Assembly (NCBI GenBank): GCA_902539895.1
Contig: CACBMD010000007.1
Coordinates: 1-59,245, forward strand
Direction of reading: 5' to 3'
From: an uncultured SAR116 cluster alpha proteobacterium
Lineage (GTDB): Bacteria > Pseudomonadota > Alphaproteobacteria > Puniceispirillales > Marisalimonadaceae
Length of the DNA stretch: 59,245 nucleotides
Positions 31,971 through 40,099 of the stretch are shown here, piece by piece. Under the pieces are notes generated by a model. The model saw only the letters and a program-made list of their open reading frames with translations, made no database searches and was not told where the DNA came from. Position 1 is the first letter of the stretch, and each line of letters starts with the position of its first letter. Position numbers and translations under genes: made by a program.

Positions 31971-32528
31971 ATGTTCGAAGATTTTACACCATTTATAATA
32001 GCCTTAGTTGTAACATTCAGCTTTATGATATGTATTGCTATATGGAATAGCATAAATGCTCCTCAAGCTCCAGAAAAAGCACCTCCAATAGAACCAGGAC
32101 CATCTAGAACTAGAGAAATCCTTGCACGATTTAGTGAGTTTTATATGAATTTAAATCCTGAAGGAGAAATGATTTTTGATATTGACCTTTTACCAGATCC
32201 AAAACAACATATAATACATGCGCTTTACGTTGGTTTTGATGAAAGTGAAAATGAAGATGAGAAATCAGCTATTGAGAGAGGTCTTAGAGCAATTGTTACA
32301 TTTCAGGAAAGAGTTGGAGAGTTACCTATTAAAAAGGAAATGTCAGAAATAGAAAAAAATCTAACTATACCTAATTCTGAAGCAAACCTAACAAACTCAA
32401 TTGATACATCTAATATCAATATTTTAAGTGAAGAAGAATTTCAAAGATTTTCTGTTTTAAGAGACCAGGAATTAGAAACACATTTTCAACATTTAAAAAT
32501 ACAAACTGCAGAAGAACAGGATTTATGA
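31971..32528 (+). CDS. Membrane-anchored hypothetical protein
   Basis: I do not recognise this 185-residue protein. It has one N-terminal transmembrane helix (about residues 7-28), a proline-rich linker (APQAPEKAPPIEPGPS), then a soluble acidic helical region. The layout suggests a cytoplasmic or periplasmic domain anchored in the inner membrane. It overlaps the following hydrolase gene by ATGA and is therefore probably translated together with it. Confidence 0.75.
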   Translation: MFEDFTPFIIALVVTFSFMICIAIWNSINAPQAPEKAPPIEPGPSRTREILARFSEFYMNLNPEGEMIFDIDLLPDPKQHIIHALYVGFDESENEDEKSAIERGLRAIVTFQERVGELPIKKEMSEIEKNLTIPNSEANLTNSIDTSNINILSEEEFQRFSVLRDQELETHFQHLKIQTAEEQDL

Positions 32529-33337
32529 TGTCTATTTTAAAAATTAATGATCAAAATGAAATTTATTATGAGTTAACTGAACCAAAAGATAACCGACACA
32601 CATTTGTATTTGTTAATGCTTTAACAGGTAATACAAATGCGTGGAACGGAATCATTGGAGATAAAATTACTGAAGATGGGAATGGTTTTCTTACCTATAA
32701 TTTTAGAGGACAGGATAACAGTAAATTTAGTGAAGAACTTAATTTAGACACAGATTTAATAGTCTCTGATTTGTGTCTTTTAATAGAAAATCTAAAACTA
32801 AAAAATATAATTCTAGTAGGTTTATCTATTGGCGGATTGTATGCATCACTTGCTCTTGAAAAGGGAGTTAAGTCTAATGGTTTAGTTTTAATAAACACAC
32901 TTAGGAAAAATAACTCTAGGTTAAAATGGATTAATGAGACTATGGTTAATGTTGCAAGATATGGAGGTACATCATTGTTAATGGATATGAATATGCCTGT
33001 AATTGCTTCACCATCATTTTTAGATAAAATGAAACCAAATGCACTCAATCCCAATAATTATAAAGGATTAGAAGAAAATTCTGGTGTTTTCAAACTTATG
33101 AAGGGATCTTTAACAGCTAATTGGGATATTGACTGGTCTAAAATTGAAGTACCAGTTTTAATTATGACGGGTCATCATGACAAAGTTTTTAGAATTTCTG
33201 ATGATATTGATCAGATCGCTAATTCTATGAATAATGTCCAAAGGTTAGAATTTCTTGATAGTGGACATTTAATACCTCTAGAAAATCCAAATGAGTTTGC
33301 AACGCATCTAAATCAATTTGCGAAAAAGTTAACCTGA
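32525..33337 (+). CDS. Alpha/beta hydrolase
   Basis: A 270-residue alpha/beta-hydrolase-fold protein resembling 3-oxoadipate enol-lactonases and related small-molecule esterases. The nucleophile elbow is GLSIGG with the Ser in place. The acid is likely in MTGHHDKVF and the catalytic His in DSGHLIPLENP. The substrate cannot be read from sequence. ATG at 32525 or 32528 could both serve. The 3' end overlaps the convergent methyltransferase gene by 9 bases. Confidence 0.88.
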   Translation: MMSILKINDQNEIYYELTEPKDNRHTFVFVNALTGNTNAWNGIIGDKITEDGNGFLTYNFRGQDNSKFSEELNLDTDLIVSDLCLLIENLKLKNIILVGLSIGGLYASLALEKGVKSNGLVLINTLRKNNSRLKWINETMVNVARYGGTSLLMDMNMPVIASPSFLDKMKPNALNPNNYKGLEENSGVFKLMKGSLTANWDIDWSKIEVPVLIMTGHHDKVFRISDDIDQIANSMNNVQRLEFLDSGHLIPLENPNEFATHLNQFAKKLT

Positions 33338-33982
33338 TTTTTTTATAACAATTGTAATATCATTTTTTAAAAGTTTATTTTTGAAAATTTTTATCTTTCC
33401 AAAGTTATTCTCACAAACCCTTTTTATCCAAGATAACTCTGTATAATATAATGCTTTATTTATTTCCTTTTTTTCTTTTATTAAGCAGTTAAAAATCATA
33501 GCTTCTTTTACTAATTTCCAATTACTTGTAAGATTTTTAATTATATAATCTTCCCACAAAGGTATATTGTTTGTTGGTGTAAGATTATACGTACCTGACA
33601 TAACTACATAATCAGTGTTTTTAAAAGGAAATGCACTTATTGCAAATTCAACATTTTCGAAATCTTTATTATTTTTGCAAAAATTAATTAAATTCTGATT
33701 TATATCAAACCCGTAATATTGAAATTTATTATCTAAGTTTCTCTCTTTGATAATTTCGTATAATCTACCATATCCACAACCAATATCTGCAATTGAACAT
33801 TTTTCATTTTTTGTGTTTTGTAATATTTTATCTAAAATAATGTTTAATCTAAGGTCCTGTGATAATTTACTATTCCAAAATACTCCTTTAGGGGTATTAT
33901 TATAATTATCAAAACGTTTACTATAAATTTTAGATATTTGTTTGTTTAGTAACTTATTAATAAGTGTTTTTATAAACATCAT
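33329..33982 (-). CDS. SAM-dependent methyltransferase
   Basis: A class I methyltransferase of 217 residues. The SAM loop ADIGCGYGRLYEII is followed by YYGFDINQNL with the acidic residue that binds the ribose. The N-terminal helical stretch and the lack of recognisable substrate-binding motifs leave the acceptor unknown. It is a single gene on this strand, convergent with the hydrolase and divergent from purT. Confidence 0.8.
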   Translation of the reverse strand: MMFIKTLINKLLNKQISKIYSKRFDNYNNTPKGVFWNSKLSQDLRLNIILDKILQNTKNEKCSIADIGCGYGRLYEIIKERNLDNKFQYYGFDINQNLINFCKNNKDFENVEFAISAFPFKNTDYVVMSGTYNLTPTNNIPLWEDYIIKNLTSNWKLVKEAMIFNCLIKEKKEINKALYYTELSWIKRVCENNFGKIKIFKNKLLKNDITIVIKKSG

Positions 33983-34034
33983 CTAATCACGATAAGCTAG
34001 AATTAAGTCAAATTAAACTTAAAAGGGTTATTAC

Positions 34035-35174
34035 ATGAAAAAAATTTTACTGTTAGGTAGTGGTGAGTTAGGTAAAGAATTAACTATCAGCCTCAAAAGA
34101 GTTGGATGTAATGTTATAGCATGTGATGCTTATGAAAATGCTCCTGCTATGCAAGTTAGTGATAAAAATGAAGTATTTAATATGCTTGATGAAGAAAAGC
34201 TGAAAGCAGTAATTGATAAACATAAACCAGATTTCATCGTACCAGAAGTTGAGGCTATTGAAACAAAAGTTCTAATTGATGCTGAGCAAAGTGGTTATAA
34301 TGTAATACCGTCAGCAAAAGCTGTAAATTTAACTATGAATAGAGATAGAATTAGAGATAGAGCGAAACATTTAGGATTAAAAACCGCTAATTTTGCTTAT
34401 GCAGAAGCAGAAGAAGAATTAATTTTAGAAGCAAAGAAAATTGGTACAAAAGTGGCGGTTAAACCAGTTATGAGCTCTTCTGGAAAGGGCCAGAGTTATG
34501 CAAGTTCAGAGGATGAGTTAAAAGCATCTTGGAAATTTGCACTCGAAAATATGAGAGGAAACAGGAAACGTGTAATAGTAGAAGAGTTCATAGATTTTGA
34601 CTATGAAATTACCCTTTTAACAATTTTAGAAAAATCTGGGAAAGTTACGTTTTGTGAACCTATTGGACATTTTCAAAAAAGAGGTGATTATCAGTATAGC
34701 TGGCAGCCAGCCGAATGCTCACAGGACGTAATTAGAAAGGCACAAGAGGCTGCAAAAAAAATGGTCATAGACTTAGGTGGGTCAGGTATATTCGGGGTAG
34801 AATTTTTTATTGATAAAAAAGAAGAGGTAATTTTTAGTGAACTAAGTCCTCGTCCACATGATACAGGAATGGTCACAATGTTTACTCAAAATTTTAGTCA
34901 GTTTGATATTCACGCCAGAGTTTTGTTGAGAATTCCATTACCAGAAATTAAAATTAATCAATCCGGTGCTAGCCATGTGATCCTAGCCGAAGAAAATGCT
35001 TCGGGTAACTATACCATTGATGGTGTTGAAGATGCACTTGAGGATAAAAATGTAGATTACAGAATCTTTGGAAAACCATTTTTAAAATCATATCGTCGAA
35101 TGGGTGTTGTTTTAGCTCCAACTTTAGAAAAGGCGAAAAAGGCAGCTAATAAAATTCTTGTTAAAGAAATTTAG
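34035..35174 (+). CDS. purT: Formate-dependent phosphoribosylglycinamide formyltransferase (PurT)
   Basis: PurT is an ATP-grasp enzyme that uses formate and ATP to formylate GAR in purine synthesis. The 379-residue protein has the N-terminal LLGSGELGKE loop, EVEAIET, the ATP-grasp lysine segment VKPVMSSSGKGQS, EEFIDFDYEITLL and the metal site FSELSPRPHDTGMVT. Use of formate instead of 10-formyl-THF fits the one-carbon theme of the neighbouring metF/dmdA pair. AAGGG precedes ATG. Confidence 0.94.
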   Translation: MKKILLLGSGELGKELTISLKRVGCNVIACDAYENAPAMQVSDKNEVFNMLDEEKLKAVIDKHKPDFIVPEVEAIETKVLIDAEQSGYNVIPSAKAVNLTMNRDRIRDRAKHLGLKTANFAYAEAEEELILEAKKIGTKVAVKPVMSSSGKGQSYASSEDELKASWKFALENMRGNRKRVIVEEFIDFDYEITLLTILEKSGKVTFCEPIGHFQKRGDYQYSWQPAECSQDVIRKAQEAAKKMVIDLGGSGIFGVEFFIDKKEEVIFSELSPRPHDTGMVTMFTQNFSQFDIHARVLLRIPLPEIKINQSGASHVILAEENASGNYTIDGVEDALEDKNVDYRIFGKPFLKSYRRMGVVLAPTLEKAKKAANKILVKEI

Positions 35175-35196
35175 TTATATAAGTTATGATTATTGT

Positions 35197-36087
35197 TTAT
35201 TTAAAATTTGAAATAACAGAGGCTATTTCTTTTTCTTGTTTGTATCCCATTAAATGAATTCCACTAACGCCTTCAATTGATTTATATTTTTCTATTAATT
35301 CTATACAAATTTTAATACCTTCATGGCTTTCGTCATTAGATTGTTCAATTCTATTGATTATTTCCTCAGGAATATTGATACCAAAGAGATTTTTGTTCAT
35401 CCATCTAGCACTTTTTGCAGATTTAATTACTCCTAATCCAATTATGAAATAAGCTTTGTCAGTAATATTTAATTCATTTAACCTTAGCATATAATTTTTT
35501 AGAATATCTTCCTCGAAAACGTATTGTGTTTGAAAAAATTCGACACCAGCTTCAATTTTTTTTACTAAGTTTAAGCCATCAAAATCATTGTTAATTTTAA
35601 ATGGAGTATCTGCTCCACCAATGAAAAATTCTGGTGCATCACTAATTTTCCTTCCAGAAGGAAACATTTTTTTTGTTTTAATTTCGTGAGCAGTTCTCAA
35701 TATACCAATTGTATCTAGATCTCTAACTTCTTTGGTATCTGGTTGATCTCCGCCTTTAACCTCATCACCATACAAACAAAGAATGTTTGGAATATCCAAT
35801 GCCCACCCCCCAAGAAGATCACCTTGTATTGCAATCCTATTTCTGTCTCTGGTGGTGAATTGTAAAATTGGTTCAATACCATTTTGAGCAAGAATTGCTG
35901 CTGTCGCAAGAGCTGACATATGAGATTTTGCTCCAGCTCCATCAGTAACGTTAATCGCATCAGCCAAACCGTTTAAACATTTTACTTCATCTATAACAAC
36001 ATCTTTATTGCCAGAATCTGGTGGAGAAGTTTCGGCCGTAAAAACAAATTTATTTTCAATAAGTAATTTTCTTAATTTACTTTTCAT
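35197..36087 (-). CDS. metF: Methylenetetrahydrofolate reductase-family protein
   Basis: This FAD-dependent TIM barrel interconverts 5,10-methylene-THF and 5-methyl-THF. From the ATG at 36087 the protein has 296 residues; the longer TTG-started frame would overlap the divergent gene. Typical parts are FTAETSPP at the start, INVTDGAGAKSHMS, a Q-FTTRDRNR segment and the Q-Q motif FFQTQYVF. It is divergent from the DmdA-like gene with about 50 bases between starts, so it may oxidise the 5-methyl-THF made by DmdA rather than serve methionine synthesis. Confidence 0.88.
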   Translation of the reverse strand: MKSKLRKLLIENKFVFTAETSPPDSGNKDVVIDEVKCLNGLADAINVTDGAGAKSHMSALATAAILAQNGIEPILQFTTRDRNRIAIQGDLLGGWALDIPNILCLYGDEVKGGDQPDTKEVRDLDTIGILRTAHEIKTKKMFPSGRKISDAPEFFIGGADTPFKINNDFDGLNLVKKIEAGVEFFQTQYVFEEDILKNYMLRLNELNITDKAYFIIGLGVIKSAKSARWMNKNLFGINIPEEIINRIEQSNDESHEGIKICIELIEKYKSIEGVSGIHLMGYKQEKEIASVISNFK

Positions 36088-36138
36088 AAAATGTGTCCAA
36101 AGTAATATATGGATATTGTTTAATTGGGGTACAAACAA

Positions 36139-37242
36139 ATGTCTAATAGTTTTTTAATTAACACATCTAATAGAATTAGAAGCACACCATTTACTTCTAG
36201 AAATGAGTTAGCAGGTGTTAAAAATTATACTGTCTATAATAACACTTTATTACCCACAATATTTAAATCATTGAAAGAAGATTATTATCATCTAATAAAA
36301 AATGTTCAGTTATGGGATGTTTGTGCCCAAAGAGTTATTGAAGTTAAGGGCAGAAAATCTTTGTCATTAATGCAATATCTTTTTTGTAGAGACTTCTCTA
36401 ATATTTCTTCTGGTAAAGCATATTATGCACCAATAGTTAACTTTGAAGGTGGATTATTAAATGACCCAGTTGTTTTTTGCATCGCTGATAATCATTTTTT
36501 GATTTCTTTATCTGATTCAGATTTGTTTAATTGGGTCTCTGCAATTAATAATTCAAAAGAATTTTATTCTGAAGTAAGAGAAACCGATATATTTACAATT
36601 GCTATTCAAGGACCTAAGTCTGAAAAATTAGCTCAAAAAATCTTTGGTGTAGAAATACAAAACTTGAAATATTTTAATTTCATAAAACTTCCATTCAATG
36701 GAGAAGAAATTATGATTTCGAAAACAGGTTACAGCAAACAATCTGGTTACGAAATTTTACTAATTAATCCAAATAAAGCAATTATGTTGTGGGATCTATT
36801 AATGGAAAAAGGCAAGGAATTTAAAATTCGGGTTGGGTGTCCAAATATGATTGAGAGAGTAGAGAATAATCTTCTTAGTTATGGAAATGAGATGACACTT
36901 AAAGACACACCCTATGATTGTGGGTTAGGAAAATTTTGTAATCTTGACTCAGATTATGAATTTATTGGAAAAGCTGCTTTAGTGAAACAAAAAAAAGTTG
37001 GGTTTGCAAAAGATATATATAAAATTCAATTTGATTGTAAAAGCGAAAATAAACAAGTTTTTTTTAATAATCTTTCAGTATTTAAAGAAGATGTAGAAAT
37101 CGGAAAAGCAACTTCAATTGTTTGGTCACCTAAATATGGGAAATATTTAGGTTTTTTAATTGCATCAAAAAATATAATGAACAACCTCAATGATTATTAT
37201 ATCTTAGATAAAGTAAAATTTGATTTATTAAGTGTTTCCTGA
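36139..37242 (+). CDS. dmdA: DmdA-like DMSP demethylase (GcvT family)
   Basis: The GcvT-fold aminomethyltransferase family includes DmdA, which moves a methyl group from DMSP to tetrahydrofolate. Features that I associate with DmdA rather than GcvT are RIRSTPF near the start, KNYTVYNNTLLPT, EDYYHLIKNVQLWDV, AYYAPIVNFEGGLLNDPV, GYSKQSGYEI and GCPNMIERVENNLLSYGN. From the ATG at 36139 (GGGG upstream) the length is 367, as in DmdA. The adjacent metF supports a one-carbon role. A close non-DMSP paralogue is the main alternative. Confidence 0.75.
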   Translation: MSNSFLINTSNRIRSTPFTSRNELAGVKNYTVYNNTLLPTIFKSLKEDYYHLIKNVQLWDVCAQRVIEVKGRKSLSLMQYLFCRDFSNISSGKAYYAPIVNFEGGLLNDPVVFCIADNHFLISLSDSDLFNWVSAINNSKEFYSEVRETDIFTIAIQGPKSEKLAQKIFGVEIQNLKYFNFIKLPFNGEEIMISKTGYSKQSGYEILLINPNKAIMLWDLLMEKGKEFKIRVGCPNMIERVENNLLSYGNEMTLKDTPYDCGLGKFCNLDSDYEFIGKAALVKQKKVGFAKDIYKIQFDCKSENKQVFFNNLSVFKEDVEIGKATSIVWSPKYGKYLGFLIASKNIMNNLNDYYILDKVKFDLLSVS

Positions 37243-37349
37243 GCGTTTTCATTGAAGTTTAGAGGTAGTCAAAGTACTTAATATAAGCTTATTCCGTGTT
37301 TCAATCACACATAACTACAAAAATATACCAAAATAGAATAATAATTTAA

Positions 37350-37898
37350 TTAGACTAAAAACTTGCTCTTTTTATAGTTTACCATCCATTTTTCAAAAAC
37401 TAATATTGCTTCATCCATATCAGCAGTTTTGCTTGGATGTTTTTTTGCTCTACCTAGCATGGTGGATACAACATTAACCTGATATTTTTTGTCTCTGTCT
37501 TTTATTGCATCTATTGTATAGATTGCTTTTTCTTTATTTTTAAATCCGAGTCCTTTTAGAGTTGTCTCAGGTTTGTAATCTGAATATAGAGATAGATTAA
37601 GAGGCTTTAACTTTTCCTGATTGTCTTGCTTACTCATTGGCATAGAGTCTATAAGATTAAAGATAATATTAGGCTCTAAAGTTGAGTATTCCTTTTTTGA
37701 AGTACCATCGTAACCTATTAGTTTGACAGAAAACTTAAGACCCTTTTTTCTGAAAGACATTAATTTGACATGCCTTTTATGAAATTCTTTTATATGCTTT
37801 TGATAAAGTTCTTTAGATTTTTTGTAGTTATTATCTCTGTAGCAAGTTGTACATAACAAAAGTATTCTACATTTCCATTTGTATTTCGTTAAATCCAT
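37350..37898 (-). CDS. DUF4174-like two-domain hypothetical protein
   Basis: A 182-residue soluble protein. The first half, with MDLTKYKWKCRILLL, then FSVKLIGYDGTSKKEYS and FNLIDSMPMSK, follows the pattern of DUF4174 proteins (thioredoxin-fold-like, function unknown). The second half, with AKKHPSKTADMDEAILVFEKW at the end, is a separate basic helical domain I cannot name. An unusual CTTC pair is present near residues 16-19. It is the first gene after the core genome. Confidence 0.6.
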   Translation of the reverse strand: MDLTKYKWKCRILLLCTTCYRDNNYKKSKELYQKHIKEFHKRHVKLMSFRKKGLKFSVKLIGYDGTSKKEYSTLEPNIIFNLIDSMPMSKQDNQEKLKPLNLSLYSDYKPETTLKGLGFKNKEKAIYTIDAIKDRDKKYQVNVVSTMLGRAKKHPSKTADMDEAILVFEKWMVNYKKSKFLV

Positions 37899-37914
37899 TA
37901 TTCATAAATTTGTA

Positions 37915-38067
37915 TTAACTATTTTCTGGATCAACAATATCACTTTCAGTTTTACTAATTTGATCTTTCTTTTTTTTCATTTTGCAAACTTCTTTTAGAG
38001 CTAGACCAGCCATTACTCCTACGCCCATACCTATAATAGTGCCTTTAATTATTCCTAATCCAAACAT
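37915..38067 (-). CDS. Small glycine-rich membrane protein (50 aa)
   Basis: A 50-codon frame starts at ATG 38067 with an excellent ribosome site (TTAGGAG, 6 bases away). The translation begins MFGLGIIKGTIIGMGVGVMA: a single transmembrane helix with GxxxG-like spacing, followed by a Lys-rich stretch (KMKKKK) and an acidic tail. The function is unknown. The upstream micro-ORF ends within this gene's ribosome site, which favours real, coupled translation. Confidence 0.55.
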   Translation of the reverse strand: MFGLGIIKGTIIGMGVGVMAGLALKEVCKMKKKKDQISKTESDIVDPENS

Positions 38068-38076
38068 TCTAAACTC

Positions 38077-38193
38077 CTAATTTTCCATCCAAGAAATAAA
38101 TTGATAAAAACCTAAAAGAATACCAAAAAAAACATAAAGTCTAACTTGAGATCTAATTATTGGTATAACTATGATTTTTTGTATTATTAACAT
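38077..38193 (-). CDS. Micro-ORF, hydrophobic 38-aa protein
   Basis: ATG at 38193 opens a 38-codon frame whose product is mostly hydrophobic (IQKIIVIPII, then LYVFFGILLGFYQFISW), compatible with one or two membrane segments. No clear ribosome site precedes it. Its stop codon TAG lies inside the TTAGGAG ribosome site of the next small gene. It may be a genuine partner of the 50-aa protein or a leader peptide. Confidence 0.35.
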   Translation of the reverse strand: MLIIQKIIVIPIIRSQVRLYVFFGILLGFYQFISWMEN

Positions 38194-38344
38194 AATAATT
38201 ATTTAATCTTTTTTAAATAATTTTCAATATCACTAAATATTATAAAAAGTTAGGTTTGTTGCGTTGAGAATTTTTGAAGTTATTTAAAATTTGGTAGACT
38301 GACAATTCCTGTATATTTTCAAAAATAGATTTAGAACTTATAAT

Positions 38345-38689
38345 TCAACTTCTATAATCATGAAGAACAATTCCTCTATTATTCCTATATTTTGTGTTAT
38401 AATTTTTTCCTACTTTTGGAACTACTTTCTCTTCAATTATTTTTTGACAGTCTTTATATGCTTTCTCAGACTCATATTCAAAAACCCTCGTAAGCCTGTG
38501 ATTTTCTTTGTTCCAAACTTGGGAGACTGTTACTCTAATCAACCCAGCTTTAGAAAGCTCTGCCATTAAATCATCAGTCCATATTCTATCTTGAAAGGTT
38601 TCAAGCCAATGCTCTAATTCAATCTTTGAAGGAAAATCCAACTCCATAACATTCATAAATAGAGTTTCTTTAGTTATAGGTTTTACCAT
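38345..38689 (-). CDS. Small hypothetical protein, tandem paralogue 1
   Basis: This 114-residue protein is a clear paralogue of the gene at 38781-39134. They share KPITKETLFMN, MELDF, VWNKxNHRLT, FEY, CQKIIEEKV and RNNRG...DYRS. The alternating beta/alpha pattern and the size suggest a small ferredoxin-like or dimeric alpha/beta-barrel fold. The ribosome site AGGTGAG is near the ATG. A more distant relative is at 58002-58274. No function is known to me. Confidence 0.8.
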   Translation of the reverse strand: MVKPITKETLFMNVMELDFPSKIELEHWLETFQDRIWTDDLMAELSKAGLIRVTVSQVWNKENHRLTRVFEYESEKAYKDCQKIIEEKVVPKVGKNYNTKYRNNRGIVLHDYRS

Positions 38690-38780
38690 TTATCTCACCT
38701 TTTGAGGTTCTGTTTAAAAAAACTAACTGGGTAGCTATATCAAGAACAATCATCATTAAGAATTAGATGTAAGGACCAAA

Positions 38781-39134
38781 TCAACTTCTATAATCATAAA
38801 AAATTACCCCCCTATTATTCCTAGACTTTATGGTATAACTTGCTAGTGCTTTAGGCATAACTTTTTCTTCAATTATCTTTTGACAAGCCTTGTAAGCATT
38901 CTCATCTTCATATTCAAATGTACTTGTTAATCTATGATTTTGTTTGTTCCAGACTTGGGCAACAGTTCTTCTTACTAATCCTGCTTTAGATAGCTCTTTC
39001 ATTATATCTTCTGTCCATACTTTTTCTTCAAAAGTTGCCATCCAGTGCTCTAATTCAACCTTTGTTGCAAAATCTAGCTCCATACAATTCATGAACAAAG
39101 TCTCTTTAGTTATTGGTTTTACCATGTATGTCAC
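38781..39134 (-). CDS. Small hypothetical protein, tandem paralogue 2
   Basis: This 117-residue paralogue of the previous gene reads MTYMVKPITKETLFMN at its start; M4 gives exact alignment with paralogue 1. The two differ at many positions spread along the chain, so the duplication is not recent, yet both frames are intact, suggesting selection. There is no signal peptide or membrane segment. It is separated from paralogue 1 by 91 bases. Confidence 0.8.
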   Translation of the reverse strand: MTYMVKPITKETLFMNCMELDFATKVELEHWMATFEEKVWTEDIMKELSKAGLVRRTVAQVWNKQNHRLTSTFEYEDENAYKACQKIIEEKVMPKALASYTIKSRNNRGVIFYDYRS

Positions 39135-39264
39135 CTGTTACTATGCAAATTAAATATGCAAAAACATTAGTATGAATGCAAACAAACGATCTTATTTCTT
39201 TCAATTTTAACTCAATTTATTATATACATTCAATACTCAATTAATGATTGGAAATACAGAAACA

Positions 39265-39909
39265 ATGAAAATCTTATTTAAAATATTTATACTTATACTT
39301 TCTACATTACTCATCCAAAACAAAGCATTTTCTTACAGCAAAAATTCTGGAAAAGTAAGTGTCAATGTTTCTTTAAGTAAAGCAGATAAATCAGATGACA
39401 CAATTGCAGGAGTTAAAACAGAGGCTTCAGCAAGTAAAAGTATAGAAAATATTACTAACTCAAGCAAATATAATGCACCTACTGGTAAAACTGCAGAAAC
39501 ACTATCTGTTCAAGACAACTCTAGTGAACAATCATATTCATATGACAATAACAACAATTCGTCAGACGATAATTATGATGGAAATAATAAATATGGAAAT
39601 AAAATAAATGGCTATAAATTTAGTAAAAATTATGAAATATTTAAAGAAGAGAGATTATTTGATGCTATTAAAAATTTTAAAAATGAAGAGAGTTTAAATA
39701 AGAGTGATCTAAAAAGAATAGATAGTTTAGTCAATAGAAGAATTAAAGAAATTGCTAAAAAAATTAAATTTAAATTTGATAAAGAAGATGAAAAACAATT
39801 TTTTGAATTTACAGAAAAAACAAATTATGACATTGAAATAATTGAGAAGAAAGCTGAATTAGTTGACTATGTTCAAAAGACATTTGAGGTAATGGGATTA
39901 ATTAATTAG
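39265..39909 (+). CDS. Secreted low-complexity hypothetical protein
   Basis: From the ATG at 39265 (M8 of a slightly longer frame starting at 39244) the protein has 214 residues. It begins with a signal peptide (KILFKIFILILSTLLIQ). The next 100 residues are rich in Ser, Asn, Asp and Lys, with runs such as DNNNNSSDDNYDGNNKYGN. A charged helical C-terminal domain follows (about 130-214). It is probably exported to the periplasm or surface; function unknown. It ends about 30 bases before the left TTGTCTACC repeats. Confidence 0.65.
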   Translation: MKILFKIFILILSTLLIQNKAFSYSKNSGKVSVNVSLSKADKSDDTIAGVKTEASASKSIENITNSSKYNAPTGKTAETLSVQDNSSEQSYSYDNNNNSSDDNYDGNNKYGNKINGYKFSKNYEIFKEERLFDAIKNFKNEESLNKSDLKRIDSLVNRRIKEIAKKIKFKFDKEDEKQFFEFTEKTNYDIEIIEKKAELVDYVQKTFEVMGLIN

Positions 39910-39938
39910 ACTGATCTGCAATAAATAACTTTCATCTT

Positions 39939-39959
39939 TTGTCTACCATTTTGTCTACC
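39939..39959 (+). repeat. Left doublet of TTGTCTACC (candidate integrase arm-type sites)
   Basis: Two copies of TTGTCTACC (39939-39947 and 39951-39959) are repeated with a 12-base period. The doublet lies 69 bases from the 3' end of the decayed tRNA-Gly. A near-identical doublet (TGGTCTACC twice, same period) lies 66 bases from the 3' end of the intact tRNA at the other end of the island. Paired short direct repeats beside an att core are typical of tyrosine-integrase arm sites. Confidence 0.6.
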
Positions 39960-40025
39960 CATCAAAAGTTTACACTTCTAAAAGATTGAATATTTAAGGA
40001 AAAACTGGGTATCCCGGCGAAGGCG

Positions 40026-40067
40026 ATTGGAGCGGGCGAAGAGATTTGAACTCTCGACATTCTCGTT
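40026..40067. repeat. Left att-like direct repeat
   Basis: A 42-bp segment beginning ATTGGAGCGGGCGAAGAG is repeated at 58324-58365 with a single mismatch (T here, C in the intact tRNA). It corresponds to the 3' half of tRNA-Gly, the usual core site of tRNA-targeting integrases. It forms the left boundary of the island. Confidence 0.8.
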
Positions 40068-40099
40068 TGTAACGAAATGTACCACTGAGCTACGAACGC
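40028..40099 (-). pseudogene. Decayed tRNA-Gly copy
   Basis: On the minus strand this is a 72-nt relic of the tRNA-Gly at 58326-58400. Three bases (GAG) are missing from the 3' side of the D-stem. The acceptor 5' strand reads GCGTTCG against CGCCCGC, giving mismatches, and the anticodon loop is TTACAAA instead of TTGCCAA. The T-arm and 3' end with CCA are intact apart from one base. It cannot act as tRNA-Gly and marks an old integration junction. Confidence 0.88.
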
